Positions 1-9,951 of a stretch of DNA of 64,000 nt are shown here, in pieces. Positions within the stretch are counted from its first letter, which is position 1. Each line of letters starts with the position of its first letter. The notes below the pieces were generated by a model. It searched no databases, was not told the origin of the DNA, and saw nothing but the letters and a program-made list of their open reading frames with translations. Made by a program: the position numbers and the translations under genes. The DNA comes from CAVOAK01 sp963664465 (GTDB lineage Bacteria; Pseudomonadota; Alphaproteobacteria; UBA8366; CAVOAK01): positions 106,069 through 170,068 of the forward strand of contig CAXXSU010000016.1 of assembly GCA_963664465.2 (NCBI GenBank). The letters are read 5' to 3'.

Positions 1-837
1 TTCCAGGTCATTGGCGCTGGCTTGTTTGGCGTTAACAAGGAAGTTGCAGTGCTTCTCAGACACCATGGCGCCGCCGCGTTTCAGACCTCGGCAACCGGCT
101 TCCTCGATGACCTTCCAGGCTTTTTGACCGGGTGGATTTTTGAATGTCGAACCGCCGGTCGCGCCACGGGTAGGTTGGCTTTCGACCCTGTTCGCGGCGA
201 TCTCGTCCATTCTCTCCGCTATCTTTTGCGGTGAACCTTCGGCGCCTGCGAGTTCGGCCGCGACGAAAATGCGATCTTCGGCAACCCCACAATGTCGATA
301 GCTAAAGTCGAGATTGGCTCGGTCGAGAACCGACAATTCGCCTTTACGATCCAGAATGGTCGCAGCGACCGTAATGTCGCCGATTTCGCGTCCGTAGGCG
401 CCTCCGTTCATGCGGAGTGTGCCGCCGATGGTGCCGGGTATTCCGGAGAGGAATTCCAGTCCGGTTATGGCGTTCTCCTGTGCGGTACGCGCGACATTCA
501 GATCAAGTGCGCCGGCGCTGGCCCGAACGTGCGTGCCATCTACAACTATGTCATCGAAGCCCTGGCCCAGACGAACGACGACGCCCGCGACACCGCCGTC
601 GCGAACCAGAATGTTGGAGCCGACGCCGATTACGGTGACAGCTATCTCTGGCGGCGTGTTCGTCATGAATTGCTGAAGGTCATCGGGGTCGGCAGGCCGA
701 AATAGGACCTCGGCCGGCCCGCCGACGCGGAAGCGCGAAAACCGCGAAAGATCGGCCTGTTCCAGATAGCGGCCACGTGTTGGCGGCAGGCGGCTGATAA
801 GGCCGACATCTGACTGGTGGGCGCGCATGGCCATCAT
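1..837 (-). CDS. murB: UDP-N-acetylenolpyruvoylglucosamine reductase MurB (3' end cut off)
   Basis: MurB reduces UDP-GlcNAc-enolpyruvate to UDP-MurNAc with NADPH and FAD in the cytoplasm. The visible 279 codons contain the FAD-binding stretch around FRVGGPAEVL, the GVGSNILVRDGG loop and the GIPGTIGG / MNGGAYG motifs of the family, then the substrate-binding part with GSTFKNP. The first ATG (837) overlaps the murC stop as ATGA; other in-frame ATGs follow at 834 and 828, so the exact start is open. The C-terminal end runs off the left edge of the window. It is the last visible gene of the dcw operon. Confidence 0.95.
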   Translation of the reverse strand, partial: MMAMRAHQSDVGLISRLPPTRGRYLEQADLSRFSRFRVGGPAEVLFRPADPDDLQQFMTNTPPEIAVTVIGVGSNILVRDGGVAGVVVRLGQGFDDIVVDGTHVRASAGALDLNVARTAQENAITGLEFLSGIPGTIGGTLRMNGGAYGREIGDITVAATILDRKGELSVLDRANLDFSYRHCGVAEDRIFVAAELAGAEGSPQKIAERMDEIAANRVESQPTRGATGGSTFKNPPGQKAWKVIEEAGCRGLKRGGAMVSEKHCNFLVNAKQASANDLE

Positions 838-2258
838 CCGGCACCCGCCTGCTGCTCGCCTAGCGCGGCCAATTCGGCTGGTAATGCGTTTGCCCAATTG
901 GTGCTTGTCCCGGCGCCTAGGCAGACAACCAAGTCGCCAGAGCTGGTCAATCGTGCAACAAGCTCCGCGAGGTCCGTCGGATCTTCGAGCGCGTGCACGC
1001 TTCGATGCCCGCGTCTTTTCAAGCCGTGCACGAGTGCGTCGCGGTCGAAATCCTTGATCGGATCCTCGCCGGCGGCATAGACGTCGGCGACGATCACATG
1101 ATCGGCGTCGTTGAAGCAGAGACAAAAATCCTCGAACAATGCCTGAAGGCGCGTGAAGCGGTGCGGCTGAACGACGGCAACGACTTTTTGGCGGGTTGCT
1201 GTGCGGGCGGCCTTTAGGACAGCCGCGATCTCGACGGGGTGGTGTCCATAGTCGTCGATGATAGTGATGCCATTCGCTTCACCGGTCTTTGTGAAGCGCC
1301 GCTTGACCCCTTCGAAGGTTGCCAGCGTGCGGCCGATGGTCTCGTCATCGATGTTCATCTCGTTGGCGACGGCTATTGCCGCAAGTGCGTTTTGCACGTT
1401 GTGCTGGCCAAACATCGGAAGCGTAAGACCGTTCAGCCGCCGTTCGGGTTCGCCGCGAACACCGAGGATGACGTCGAACCGCATACCGCCTGGACCCGCC
1501 GCGAGGTCTTCGGCCCGGACTTCCGCTTGCGGGCTAAAGCCATATGTGATCAGCCGCCGGTCGCTCACGCGGCCAATCAGAGCTTGCACTTCGGGATGGT
1601 CGAGACAGACAGCGGCGAAACCGTAGAACGGAATATTCTGCACAAATGTGAGGAATGCGCTGCGGATTTCGTCAAACGAACTGTAGAAATCAAGATGTTC
1701 AGCATCGATGTTGGTAACGATGGCGATGGTTGCGGGTAGTTTGAGGAATGTTCCATCCGACTCATCAGCCTCAGCAACCAGCCAATCGCCTTCACCAAGC
1801 CGGGCGTTAGTCCCGTAGGCGTTGATAATGCCGCCATTGATGACGGTCGGGTCGAAGCCCGCTGCATCAAGCAGGGCGGCCACCATCGAGGTCGTGGTCG
1901 TCTTTCCATGCGTTCCGCCGACCGCAATCGACCACGAGAGCCGCATCAGCTCGCCAAGCATTTCGGCGCGCTGCACGACAGGGATGAGCTCGGCCTTGGC
2001 AGCTTCGACTTCAACATTGTCGGATCGCACCGCCGAGGAGATGACGACGACCTGTGCCTCGCCCAGATTTTCAGCAGCGTGTCCGATGGCGATCGGGATG
2101 CCCAGAGCGCGCAGCCGGCGAACATTCGCGTTGTCCGCAATGTCGCTGCCTCGCACCCGGTAGCCGAGGTTGTGCAGAATCTCGGCGATCCCCGACATGC
2201 CGATGCCGCCGATTCCGACAAAGTGAATCGTACCGATTGTAAGGGGCATCGCTCTCAT
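834..2258 (-). CDS. murC: UDP-N-acetylmuramate--L-alanine ligase MurC
   Basis: MurC adds L-alanine to UDP-MurNAc using ATP, the first step of stem-peptide assembly. The 474-residue protein has an N-terminal Rossmann-like GIGGIGM motif (residues 15-21), the Mur-ligase P-loop GTHGKTTTT (115-123), and a C-terminal domain with the DDYGHHP motif. Length is normal for the family. The ATG at 2258 overlaps the murG stop as ATGA; a second ATG three codons downstream (2249) is equally possible. Translationally coupled to murG upstream and murB downstream. Confidence 0.96.
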   Translation of the reverse strand: MRAMPLTIGTIHFVGIGGIGMSGIAEILHNLGYRVRGSDIADNANVRRLRALGIPIAIGHAAENLGEAQVVVISSAVRSDNVEVEAAKAELIPVVQRAEMLGELMRLSWSIAVGGTHGKTTTTSMVAALLDAAGFDPTVINGGIINAYGTNARLGEGDWLVAEADESDGTFLKLPATIAIVTNIDAEHLDFYSSFDEIRSAFLTFVQNIPFYGFAAVCLDHPEVQALIGRVSDRRLITYGFSPQAEVRAEDLAAGPGGMRFDVILGVRGEPERRLNGLTLPMFGQHNVQNALAAIAVANEMNIDDETIGRTLATFEGVKRRFTKTGEANGITIIDDYGHHPVEIAAVLKAARTATRQKVVAVVQPHRFTRLQALFEDFCLCFNDADHVIVADVYAAGEDPIKDFDRDALVHGLKRRGHRSVHALEDPTDLAELVARLTSSGDLVVCLGAGTSTNWANALPAELAALGEQQAGAG

Positions 2259-3406
2259 TCGGCGGCCTCCGACGCGGAATCGGACGAATCAAGGTCACCA
2301 CCGTTGCTTTCGATCAGCCCTGTGACGAGGTCTGCCAGGCGGGAAGCCGCGTCAGGCATGCCGATATTTGCGGCACAGCGTGCCGCCACATTCAACTTGG
2401 CAGGGGGTGAAAGTAGCGAATTGAGTCGGTTGCTCAGCACCTCAGGTGTGAACGACTCCTCCTGAATCATCCATCCGCCTCCGGCGTCGCATAGGCGGGC
2501 CGCGTTCTCTGACTGGTGATCGTCGATGGCGTGCGGGTAGGGGACCAAGATGGCCGGTCTGCCGGCGGTCGTCAGCTCGGCCATAGTCGATGCGCCGGCA
2601 CGACAAATCAGCAGATGTGTGACCGCAAGACGCTGAGCCATGTCATCGAAAAACGTTGAAACATCACACTCGATTCCTGCAGCGCGGTAGGCTCGTGAAA
2701 CCGCTTCCAGATCTTCGGGTCGGCAATGTTGACTGACCTGAAGCCGAGAGCGGACGGAGGATTTGAGCGTTGCCAGCGCAGCCGGTACAACCGTTGCAAA
2801 CACCCGAGCACCCTGGCTTCCCCCGGTAACAAGTAGTCGAAGAGGTTCTCCGTTGTTGAATGAGGGGTAGGGTTTGTCGCGCAAGCTTACGATCTCAGGA
2901 CGCACCGGATTACCAGTCCACGTCACCTTGGATTTCGACGCGTCACCGAGCTCGGAAACACTCTCGAAAGCGGTGGCAACGCGCGTCGCACGGTGTCCGA
3001 GAAAGCGGTTTGCGCGGCCAAGCACGGCGTTCTGCTCGTGAATCACGGTCGGAATGGACAAAAATGAGGCGGCGAGCACGCTTGGAACTGAGGGATAACT
3101 CCCGAAACCGACAACCGCCGCGGGTCTGAGCTTGCGAAGAAGCAGATAAGCTTCAGCAAATCCCAGGCCGATTTGGGCTGTTGCTGCAATGCGGCCGCCA
3201 AATCCGCGTCCGCTGACGCCAGATGCGTGAACACAAAAGGTTTCGATGCCGCCAATGGACCCACCGAAGGCGATGCCACGGCGATCCGTCACGAGTGCCA
3301 GCTTGCGTTTGCGGCGCATGAGCTCGACGGCCAATGCTTGAGCCGGGAACACGTGGCCTCCGGATCCGCCGGTCGCCAGCACCACGGGATTGGTCGCGGC
3401 ACTCAT
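2255..3406 (-). CDS. murG: Lipid II synthase MurG (GlcNAc transferase)
   Basis: MurG transfers GlcNAc from UDP-GlcNAc onto lipid I at the inner face of the cytoplasmic membrane. The 383 residues show the glycine-rich GGSGGH loop at residues 13-18 and the C-terminal UDP-GlcNAc site with RAGASTMAEL and the DDHQSENA segment, both standard for MurG. The start overlaps the ftsW stop as ATGA, so it is probably translated by coupling. The C-terminal tail after about residue 365 is Ser/Asp/Glu-rich and not conserved in the family. Confidence 0.95.
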   Translation of the reverse strand: MSAATNPVVLATGGSGGHVFPAQALAVELMRRKRKLALVTDRRGIAFGGSIGGIETFCVHASGVSGRGFGGRIAATAQIGLGFAEAYLLLRKLRPAAVVGFGSYPSVPSVLAASFLSIPTVIHEQNAVLGRANRFLGHRATRVATAFESVSELGDASKSKVTWTGNPVRPEIVSLRDKPYPSFNNGEPLRLLVTGGSQGARVFATVVPAALATLKSSVRSRLQVSQHCRPEDLEAVSRAYRAAGIECDVSTFFDDMAQRLAVTHLLICRAGASTMAELTTAGRPAILVPYPHAIDDHQSENAARLCDAGGGWMIQEESFTPEVLSNRLNSLLSPPAKLNVAARCAANIGMPDAASRLADLVTGLIESNGGDLDSSDSASEAAE

Positions 3407-4521
3407 GAATTTCGCCCCACGTGCTGTCGGGTCAGTCCCAGCACCATGCCCATCCCGAGCGCCAGCGCCATCATCGACGAGCCGCCGTAGGAAACGAAGG
3501 GCAGCGTCATGCCTTTCGTCGGCATGAGGCTCAGGGCCGAGGCCATGTTGATAAGCGCCTGTAGTCCGAATTGCGCCAGCAATCCCGACACTGCGAGGAC
3601 GACGAAGAGGTTTTCGTCGCGCAATGCGAGGACAAATCCGCGCAGCACGATGAATGCGAAGATCGCGACAATGACGATGCAGGCCAACAAACCGAACTCT
3701 TCGCCAATGACGGCAAATATGAAATCAGCGTGTGCGCCCGGAAGCAATGTTTTGACAGTACCTTCGCCCGGCCCACGTCCGAGCAACCCCCCGTTCGTGA
3801 ACGCTTCGAATGCGCGATCGATCTGGTAGCTGTCCCCTGCTGCGGGATCCAGAAAACGGTCAATTCGGCTAGCGACATGGGGGAATATAAAATAGGACGA
3901 GATCAATCCGGCGACGCCCAGTGCTCCGAGCGCGGCAACCCAAAACATCGGCAGGCCGGCGATAAACCACTGACCGAACCAAACGGCGGAAACCAGAGCC
4001 GATTGTCCAACGTCTGGCTGCGCAATCAACAATCCGAGTATGAGGGCGAGCAGGACGCCTGAAACCATGTTGCCGGGGATGCCTTCCTTCAGTCGCTGAG
4101 CGGCGAACATCCAGGCTGCGACGATCGCGAAAGTAGGCTTGATGAACTCGGACGGCTGCAGCGAAATACCGCCAACGGCAATCCATCGGCTCGAACCCTT
4201 GATCTCAACGCCGAAGATCGCGGTTGCGGCGAGTAATGCGAAGGATGCAGCAAACAGAATGACGCCAAGGCGGCGAATCTGGCGTGGCTGCAGTAGCGAT
4301 ACGACAACCATGATGGCGAGGGCGGCAGGCAGAAAAATTGCGTGGCGGCGCACGAAATACAAAGGATCAAGGCCAATGCGCTCGGCAACCGGCGGACTCG
4401 CGGCAAGACTCAGCAGTAAGCCGAAGGTTGCCAAGAGGATCAGGCTGGCAAGCGTCCAACGGTCGACCGTCCACCACCAGCGTCCGAGGACCGATCTGTC
4501 TGTGCGGGCGATGAATGCCAT
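3403..4521 (-). CDS. ftsW: Peptidoglycan glycosyltransferase FtsW (SEDS family)
   Basis: FtsW is the SEDS-family septal peptidoglycan polymerase that works with FtsI. The 372-residue protein is almost entirely hydrophobic, with about nine to ten predicted membrane segments. It carries the SEDS signature near the C-terminus (PFVSYGGSSMM) and the extracellular loop with GRGPGEG and LPGAHADFIFAVIGEE. The ATG (4521) overlaps the murD stop (TAATG). Position between murD and murG distinguishes it from the paralogue RodA. Confidence 0.95.
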   Translation of the reverse strand: MAFIARTDRSVLGRWWWTVDRWTLASLILLATFGLLLSLAASPPVAERIGLDPLYFVRRHAIFLPAALAIMVVVSLLQPRQIRRLGVILFAASFALLAATAIFGVEIKGSSRWIAVGGISLQPSEFIKPTFAIVAAWMFAAQRLKEGIPGNMVSGVLLALILGLLIAQPDVGQSALVSAVWFGQWFIAGLPMFWVAALGALGVAGLISSYFIFPHVASRIDRFLDPAAGDSYQIDRAFEAFTNGGLLGRGPGEGTVKTLLPGAHADFIFAVIGEEFGLLACIVIVAIFAFIVLRGFVLALRDENLFVVLAVSGLLAQFGLQALINMASALSLMPTKGMTLPFVSYGGSSMMALALGMGMVLGLTRQHVGRNS

Positions 4522-5927
4522 TACGCGGCCTCACCTCCGCTCAATACATGCCGCTTTGTCCCGGGGAGGGTGGCGACCAGGCGGCAGAACTCGCGGCCGC
4601 GTTCTTCGAAATCCGTGAATTGATCGAACGAGGCACATGCGGGCGACAGCAAGACAACTGCGCCCGTGAATTGTTCCTCGCTTGCCTGTGCGTGCGCTGC
4701 TCGAACGGCGCTGACGAGATCCGAACTCACTACTGCGTCGAGCTTTCTGCCAAACTCGGTCGCCATGCGTTCAGCGGCATCGCCGATCAGAAAGGCGCGT
4801 CGTACATGTGCAAGATGTGGCTCTATGGGCTCCATGCCGCCTTCTTTGCCGAGCCCTCCGGCGATCCAATAGATCGTGTCGTAGCAGGCCAGCGCACGCG
4901 CTGTTGCGTCAGGATTGGTGGCCTTCGAATCGTTGATGTAGCGAACGCCATCTATGATCGCCGCAACTTCCTGGCGGTGTGGCAAGCCGTGGTAGCTGCT
5001 GATGGCGCCGGCGATTTCGTTTGCAGCCAGTCCGACCGCGTGCGCCGCGCAATATGCGGCGGCGGCATTCTGGGCGTTATGTGCTCCTGGAAGCGCCGGC
5101 ACCTCCGAGAGCGGCAGCACCGGCGCGTTGACACGCTCGAGGTCGTCATAAAGAACGCCGTCGCGCGCATAGACACCACCGGCCACGTGCTGCTGGCCCG
5201 ATATTGGAATCACATTCAGTTGCCCGTCGGCCTTCAGCTCCCGATAGATGCGGGCGCACGGCTCGTCATCGATGCCGATAACGGCTGTTGCGCCGGCTCG
5301 CTGACAGCCGAAAATCATCCTTTTTGCATCGATATAGCCGTCCAGTCCGCCGTGGCGATCCAGATGATCGGCGCTGATATTGAGCAGGACCGTGACATCG
5401 AATTCAGCCGACCGTGTTAGCTCGAGCTGGTATGACGACATCTCAAGGACGTAAAACCCTGGGCGCCCGATTGGTTGCAGGGCGAGCGCCGGTATTCCTA
5501 AATTGCCGCCGGCTTCGACCGGAATTCCGTTTTCTCCGAGAATGTGGCTGACCAGCGCGGTTGTCGTTGACTTGCCGTTGGTCCCGGTAATGCCGACAAA
5601 GCCGGCCTGGCGTCGGGCGCGAGCCAAGACCTCCACGTCACTGATGATTTCCGCACCGGCTTCGCGCGCGAGCGTTGCTACGGGATGCGGCTCGGGATGA
5701 GTGTGGGGGATTCCCGGACTCAGAATCAACGTGTCGACATCGCTCCAGTCGGCGGCCGATAGGTCGACGATCGTCACTTCGCTTGCCTGGTCACGTTTCG
5801 CCGCGTTGTCATCCCAGGCCATCACCTCGGCGCCACTGTTCTGGAGGGCCCGCGCTGCCGCGAGTCCGGAGCGTCCAAGCCCCATAACGGCGATCTTCCG
5901 ACCTGCGAATTGCGGAACTTCGATCAC
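4521..5927 (-). CDS. murD: UDP-N-acetylmuramoylalanine--D-glutamate ligase MurD
   Basis: MurD adds D-glutamate to UDP-MurNAc-L-Ala. The 468 residues start with a nucleotide-binding GLGRSGLA motif (17-24), followed by the P-loop GTNGKSTT at 115-122, the NISADHLDRHG segment and a C-terminal domain with NDSKATNPDA. Length fits the family. It starts 7 nt after the mraY stop and ends overlapping ftsW, inside the dcw operon. Confidence 0.96.
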   Translation of the reverse strand: MIEVPQFAGRKIAVMGLGRSGLAAARALQNSGAEVMAWDDNAAKRDQASEVTIVDLSAADWSDVDTLILSPGIPHTHPEPHPVATLAREAGAEIISDVEVLARARRQAGFVGITGTNGKSTTTALVSHILGENGIPVEAGGNLGIPALALQPIGRPGFYVLEMSSYQLELTRSAEFDVTVLLNISADHLDRHGGLDGYIDAKRMIFGCQRAGATAVIGIDDEPCARIYRELKADGQLNVIPISGQQHVAGGVYARDGVLYDDLERVNAPVLPLSEVPALPGAHNAQNAAAAYCAAHAVGLAANEIAGAISSYHGLPHRQEVAAIIDGVRYINDSKATNPDATARALACYDTIYWIAGGLGKEGGMEPIEPHLAHVRRAFLIGDAAERMATEFGRKLDAVVSSDLVSAVRAAHAQASEEQFTGAVVLLSPACASFDQFTDFEERGREFCRLVATLPGTKRHVLSGGEAA

Positions 5928-5934
5928 GTAAATC

Positions 5935-7020
5935 TCATCTCAGTTTCAGTGTTGACAAGCCGATCAGCGCAAGGATCAGGGCGATGATCCAGAATCGGAT
6001 GACGATGGTCGACTCCGCCCACCCCTTCTTCTCGAAGTGATGGTGCAGCGGGGCCATCGCGAAGACACGTTTGCCCGTGAGGCGAAAGGAAACGACTTGA
6101 ACAATGACCGAAACGGTCTCGAGAACGAACACGCCGCCGATGATCGCCAGTACAAGCTCGTGCTTTGTAATCACGCTGATCGCACCCAAGGCGCCACCGA
6201 CCGCCAGCGAGCCCGTATCACCCATGAAGACCATCGCCGGAGGTGCGTTGAACCAGAGGAATCCGAGACTGGCGCCAACCAGGGCGCCGCAGAACACCGC
6301 CAGCTCTCCGGAGCCGGGAATATGCAAGACCTGCAAGTAGTTTGCGAAAACCGCGTTGCCGACAAAATAGGCGATAAAGCCAAAGCAGCCGGCGCCAATC
6401 ATGACCGGAACGATCGCAAGCCCATCCAAACCGTCGGTTAGATTGACCGCATTGGAGGCGCCGACCATGACGACGACGGCGAATGGGATAAAGAACCAGC
6501 CAAGTTCAATCAGCACTGATTTGAAGAATGGCAGTGCCAGGCCTGATGCAAGTGGCTCACTGGTTATGGTTAAGACCCAGATGGCCGCCACGACCGCGAT
6601 AACGACCTCGAGAGCGAGCTTGAGTTTTCCGGGAAGCCCGCGCGAGCTCCGATTTGACAGCTTGAGATAGTCGTCGATGAAACCGACCATCCCGAATCCG
6701 ATGGTGACCAGCATTACGGTCCAGACATAGGCGTTGGTGATGTCTGCCCACAGCAACGTACTGACGCTGATTGCCAAGAGAATTAGGAACCCGCCCATTG
6801 TCGGCGTTCCTGCTTTGGCGAAATGACTTTCCGGCCCATCTTCGCGGATCGGCTGCCCGGTACTTTGCTTTGCCTTGAGCCAGGCGATGATTGCCGGTCC
6901 AACGAGGAAACTAATAATCAACGACGTCATGATGGCGCCGCCGGTGCGGAACGTCAGATAGCGAAACAGGTTGAATACCTGAAGTTCGTCGGCAAGTGGG
7001 GCGAGCAAGTTGAACAACAT
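5935..7020 (-). CDS. mraY: Phospho-MurNAc-pentapeptide transferase MraY
   Basis: MraY makes lipid I by transferring phospho-MurNAc-pentapeptide to undecaprenyl phosphate. The 361-residue protein has about ten membrane segments and the family motifs GTPTMGG, DDYLKL, NAVNLTDGLDGLA, FMGDTGSL and the HHHFEKKGW cluster near the C-terminus. The start at MLFNLLAPL gives the usual family N-terminus; an open frame continues upstream into murF but has no homologous character. The start lies 10 nt after the murF stop. Confidence 0.96.
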   Translation of the reverse strand: MLFNLLAPLADELQVFNLFRYLTFRTGGAIMTSLIISFLVGPAIIAWLKAKQSTGQPIREDGPESHFAKAGTPTMGGFLILLAISVSTLLWADITNAYVWTVMLVTIGFGMVGFIDDYLKLSNRSSRGLPGKLKLALEVVIAVVAAIWVLTITSEPLASGLALPFFKSVLIELGWFFIPFAVVVMVGASNAVNLTDGLDGLAIVPVMIGAGCFGFIAYFVGNAVFANYLQVLHIPGSGELAVFCGALVGASLGFLWFNAPPAMVFMGDTGSLAVGGALGAISVITKHELVLAIIGGVFVLETVSVIVQVVSFRLTGKRVFAMAPLHHHFEKKGWAESTIVIRFWIIALILALIGLSTLKLR

Positions 7021-7030
7021 GTGGCGGTCT

Positions 7031-8479
7031 CTATGCGTTGTTTCCGGCGACCTGGCGTTCGGTCCAGGAGGTAGGCGGTTTAATCGCCAATAGTGCTTCA
7101 ACGATGGGCGCCATGGCACTTCCCAGCGATCCCTTGACCAACACAACGTCGCCCGGCGCGACGCTGGCTACGACCGCATCGACCAGGTCTTCGCTTGTCG
7201 TCGCGTAGGCGCCGATTTTCGATTCGGGCAGGGCATCGGCGAGCGCAGCCATATGCTGGCCCGCGAGAAAGATGAGATCGACGTTGCTGCGACCGAGGCC
7301 CGCCGCGAGGTCTCGATGGAGGTTCGCTGCATCGCTACCAAGTTCGAGCATATCGCCCAGCACCGCGATGCGCCGACCTCCCGGCCGCGGAACTAGAGTT
7401 GCAAGAACCTCGATTGCCGCTCGCATCGAGGCCGGGTTCGCGTTGTAGCTTTCGTCGATGAGTTCGAATTCGTCGTCTGCCAGCGCAACTCGATGGTGAA
7501 GGCCCCGTCCCTTTGCCGGCTGCGCCTCGGCAAGCGCTGCCATCACGTCCCAAATCTCGGCGCCAAGCAGGTGAGCGGTGCCGATGACGGCCAAACTATT
7601 CTGCACCCAATGCCGTCCCGGCGCGCCAACGCGAAATTCGACGACATCCCCCAATACGGATGCGCAAACCTCACTGCCCTCCGGCGCAAGGGCGTAGTCA
7701 AGCAATTGGAAATCCGCCTCGGCTGCTTCACCAAAACTGTAGATCTGTTCCAGACCAGCCTGTTCGGCGTGCCGATGAAGGCGCGAAAAATGCTGGTTGT
7801 CGCGGTTGAGCAGTACGGCGCCCGTCGCGTCCATACTGCCAAAGATCTCTGCTTTTGCGTCGGCGATAGCCTGTTCGGATTCAAAGAAAGCTAGGTGCGC
7901 CGCCTCGACGTTGGTGATAACGGCGACATGTGGCCGCGCGAGCGACGCGAGATGGGCGATTTCCCCCCGGTGACTCATGCCTAGCTCAAACACACCGTAG
8001 TCGCTGTCCGCGGGCATGCGTGCCAGACTCAACGGTAATCCCCACTGGTTGTTCAAATTGCCGCGGGTCGCTGCAGTGCGGCCTAGACGCGTCAACGCCA
8101 CCGCCAACGCATCCTTAGTGCCGGTCTTTCCGGCGCTTCCTGTGATTGCGGCAATACGCGCCGAAGACCGCTCGCGTGCGCCGCGTGCCAAGGCCTCAAG
8201 ACCCGCCATTGTGTCCGCAACCAATAACAGTGGATCGTTTTCACGGATGGTTTCCCTATCCGCAGCCCACTGCGCCGTAACGACGGCTGCGACAGCGCCG
8301 CCGGCAAACGCGTTTTCGACGAAGTGGTGACCGTCGGTATTCGGGCCGACAATGGCGACAAACAGATCACCCTCTTCGATCGACCTGCTATCGATCGAGA
8401 CACCGCTTGCCTGCCAATCGGAGGTGGCCTTCCCGCCGGTCGCTGCCGCAGCCTCTGTGCTCGTCCACAACGCCGTCAC
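7031..8479 (-). CDS. murF: UDP-MurNAc-tripeptide--D-alanyl-D-alanine ligase MurF
   Basis: MurF adds the D-Ala-D-Ala dipeptide to complete the stem peptide precursor. I choose the GTG at 8479: it overlaps the murE stop as GTGA and is preceded by a strong AGGAGG (8487-8492) with 7-nt spacing; an ATG eight codons upstream would lie before this site. The 482 residues contain the DSR motif of the N-domain, a P-loop GSAGKTGTK (about 114-122), and the DESYNANPASM segment typical of MurF. The P-loop has Gly where Ser is more common (GKTST), a mild variation. Confidence 0.94.
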   Translation of the reverse strand: MTALWTSTEAAAATGGKATSDWQASGVSIDSRSIEEGDLFVAIVGPNTDGHHFVENAFAGGAVAAVVTAQWAADRETIRENDPLLLVADTMAGLEALARGARERSSARIAAITGSAGKTGTKDALAVALTRLGRTAATRGNLNNQWGLPLSLARMPADSDYGVFELGMSHRGEIAHLASLARPHVAVITNVEAAHLAFFESEQAIADAKAEIFGSMDATGAVLLNRDNQHFSRLHRHAEQAGLEQIYSFGEAAEADFQLLDYALAPEGSEVCASVLGDVVEFRVGAPGRHWVQNSLAVIGTAHLLGAEIWDVMAALAEAQPAKGRGLHHRVALADDEFELIDESYNANPASMRAAIEVLATLVPRPGGRRIAVLGDMLELGSDAANLHRDLAAGLGRSNVDLIFLAGQHMAALADALPESKIGAYATTSEDLVDAVVASVAPGDVVLVKGSLGSAMAPIVEALLAIKPPTSWTERQVAGNNA

Positions 8480-9951
8480 GAGGTTTCCTCCTGCCGTACG
8501 CATACAGACGTACGTACTGCTTCAATATCGTTGAATGGAAATACATTTGGACCGACAATCTGTCCTGACTCATGGCCTTTCCCGGCGACGAGAAGGGTGT
8601 CGTTCGGCTGCAGCATCGCGATGCCGGCGTCGATCGCTTCCTGTCGATCGCCGATTTCCTGCGACGACGGACAAGCGTCCAAGATCTCCTGCCTGATAGC
8701 CGTGGCATCCTCATTGCGCGGATTGTCGTCGGTGACGATGACGGCGTCGGCCAGGGATGCAGCGATCTCGCCCATTTGTGGCCGCTTTCCCTTGTCTCTG
8801 TCGCCGCCGCAGCCAAACAGGACAATGACGCGGCCGTCGGTATGCTCGCGCAGTGCGGAGAGCGCGGTCCGTAGCGCCTCCGGGGTATGCGCATAATCGA
8901 CAAAGACTAGTGCGCCGCTGTCGAGTTGGGCTGCCAAATCCATACGCCCGGGCACGCCTGTCAGATTTGCCAGAGGCGGTATCGCCGCCGCCGGGTCGAT
9001 GCCGCTGGCGATGACGAGCCCGACGGCGCAAAGCGAATTGGCAATTTGAAAGCGGCCGTATAAAGGGAACTCTAGTTCAAATGAGACACCGAAGACTTCG
9101 AGTGATATATGCCAGCCATTCTTCTCAGGCCTGGCGTCGACACAGCGAAGATCGCCACCCTCGAATCCATAGGTGATGCTGCGCAGGGAACGCTCATTCG
9201 CGATCTTGGCAATCGCGCCGTACTCGTTGGCATCGATGTTGACAACGATCGTCCCATCGTCCGGCAAGAGATCTTCAAAGAGGCGGAGTTTGGCGCTTCG
9301 ATAGGCCTCCATGGTGTGGTGATAATCGAGGTGGTCGCGGGATAGATTGGTAAAGGCACCAGCCGAGATCTTCAGCCCGTCGAGCCGGTGCTGCGAGAGC
9401 CCGTGGCTAGACGCTTCACAGGCGACATATTCAACGCCCAATTTTCGCAATTCAGCAAGAGTCCGATGCAACGCTACCGGATCTGGCGTTGTCAGCTTGA
9501 AGTCGTGGTCGAGCTTTGGTCCGACGACGCCCAGCGTGCCCAAGGCCGCCGCGTTACAGCCGGCAGCTCCCCAGATCTGCTGGGCGAAATATACCACGGA
9601 TGTCTTGCCATTCGTCCCGGTGACGGCGGCAATCGTCGTAGGTTGTGGATCGTAGAACCGAGCCGCCATGCGCGCGAACCGCCGACGCGGATTGGGGTCG
9701 GTAATCACGGCAACATCCGCGTCGATCTGTTCGCTGGAATCACCTGGTTGCGTCAAGATCGCAATCGCACCCGCATTGATTGCGTCTGCGATATAGGCGC
9801 GTCCATCCAACTGCGCCCCCTGCAGAGCGGCAAACAGATATCCGCTTCTGACATCTCTGCTGTCTGCGGTAAGGCCAGCGACCTCCTTGTCAAAGGAGAG
9901 GTTTGCCACTTGCGTGGCGCGGTCGTCAGCGAGGAGTTCAGTAAGACGCAA
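8476..9951 (-). CDS. murE: UDP-MurNAc-L-Ala-D-Glu--meso-diaminopimelate ligase MurE
   Basis: MurE adds the third stem-peptide residue. The 491 residues have the P-loop GTNGKTS at 112-118 and the DNPR motif at 409-412, which in characterised MurE enzymes marks specificity for meso-diaminopimelate rather than lysine. This agrees with a Gram-negative envelope. The start overlaps the end of ftsI by 14 nt; the stop overlaps the GTG of murF. Confidence 0.95.
   Translation of the reverse strand: MRLTELLADDRATQVANLSFDKEVAGLTADSRDVRSGYLFAALQGAQLDGRAYIADAINAGAIAILTQPGDSSEQIDADVAVITDPNPRRRFARMAARFYDPQPTTIAAVTGTNGKTSVVYFAQQIWGAAGCNAAALGTLGVVGPKLDHDFKLTTPDPVALHRTLAELRKLGVEYVACEASSHGLSQHRLDGLKISAGAFTNLSRDHLDYHHTMEAYRSAKLRLFEDLLPDDGTIVVNIDANEYGAIAKIANERSLRSITYGFEGGDLRCVDARPEKNGWHISLEVFGVSFELEFPLYGRFQIANSLCAVGLVIASGIDPAAAIPPLANLTGVPGRMDLAAQLDSGALVFVDYAHTPEALRTALSALREHTDGRVIVLFGCGGDRDKGKRPQMGEIAASLADAVIVTDDNPRNEDATAIRQEILDACPSSQEIGDRQEAIDAGIAMLQPNDTLLVAGKGHESGQIVGPNVFPFNDIEAVRTSVCVRQEETS
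8487..8492 (-). promoter_or_regulatory. Ribosome-binding site deciding the murF start
   Basis: AGGAGG on the minus strand, 7 nt before the GTG at 8479, within the 3' end of murE. It supports GTG rather than the upstream ATG at 8503 as the murF start. Confidence 0.75.

Noticed and set aside
4515..5420. 301-codon plus-strand frame inside murD
   Set aside because: Opposite a complete MurD with all motifs; no homology features of its own.
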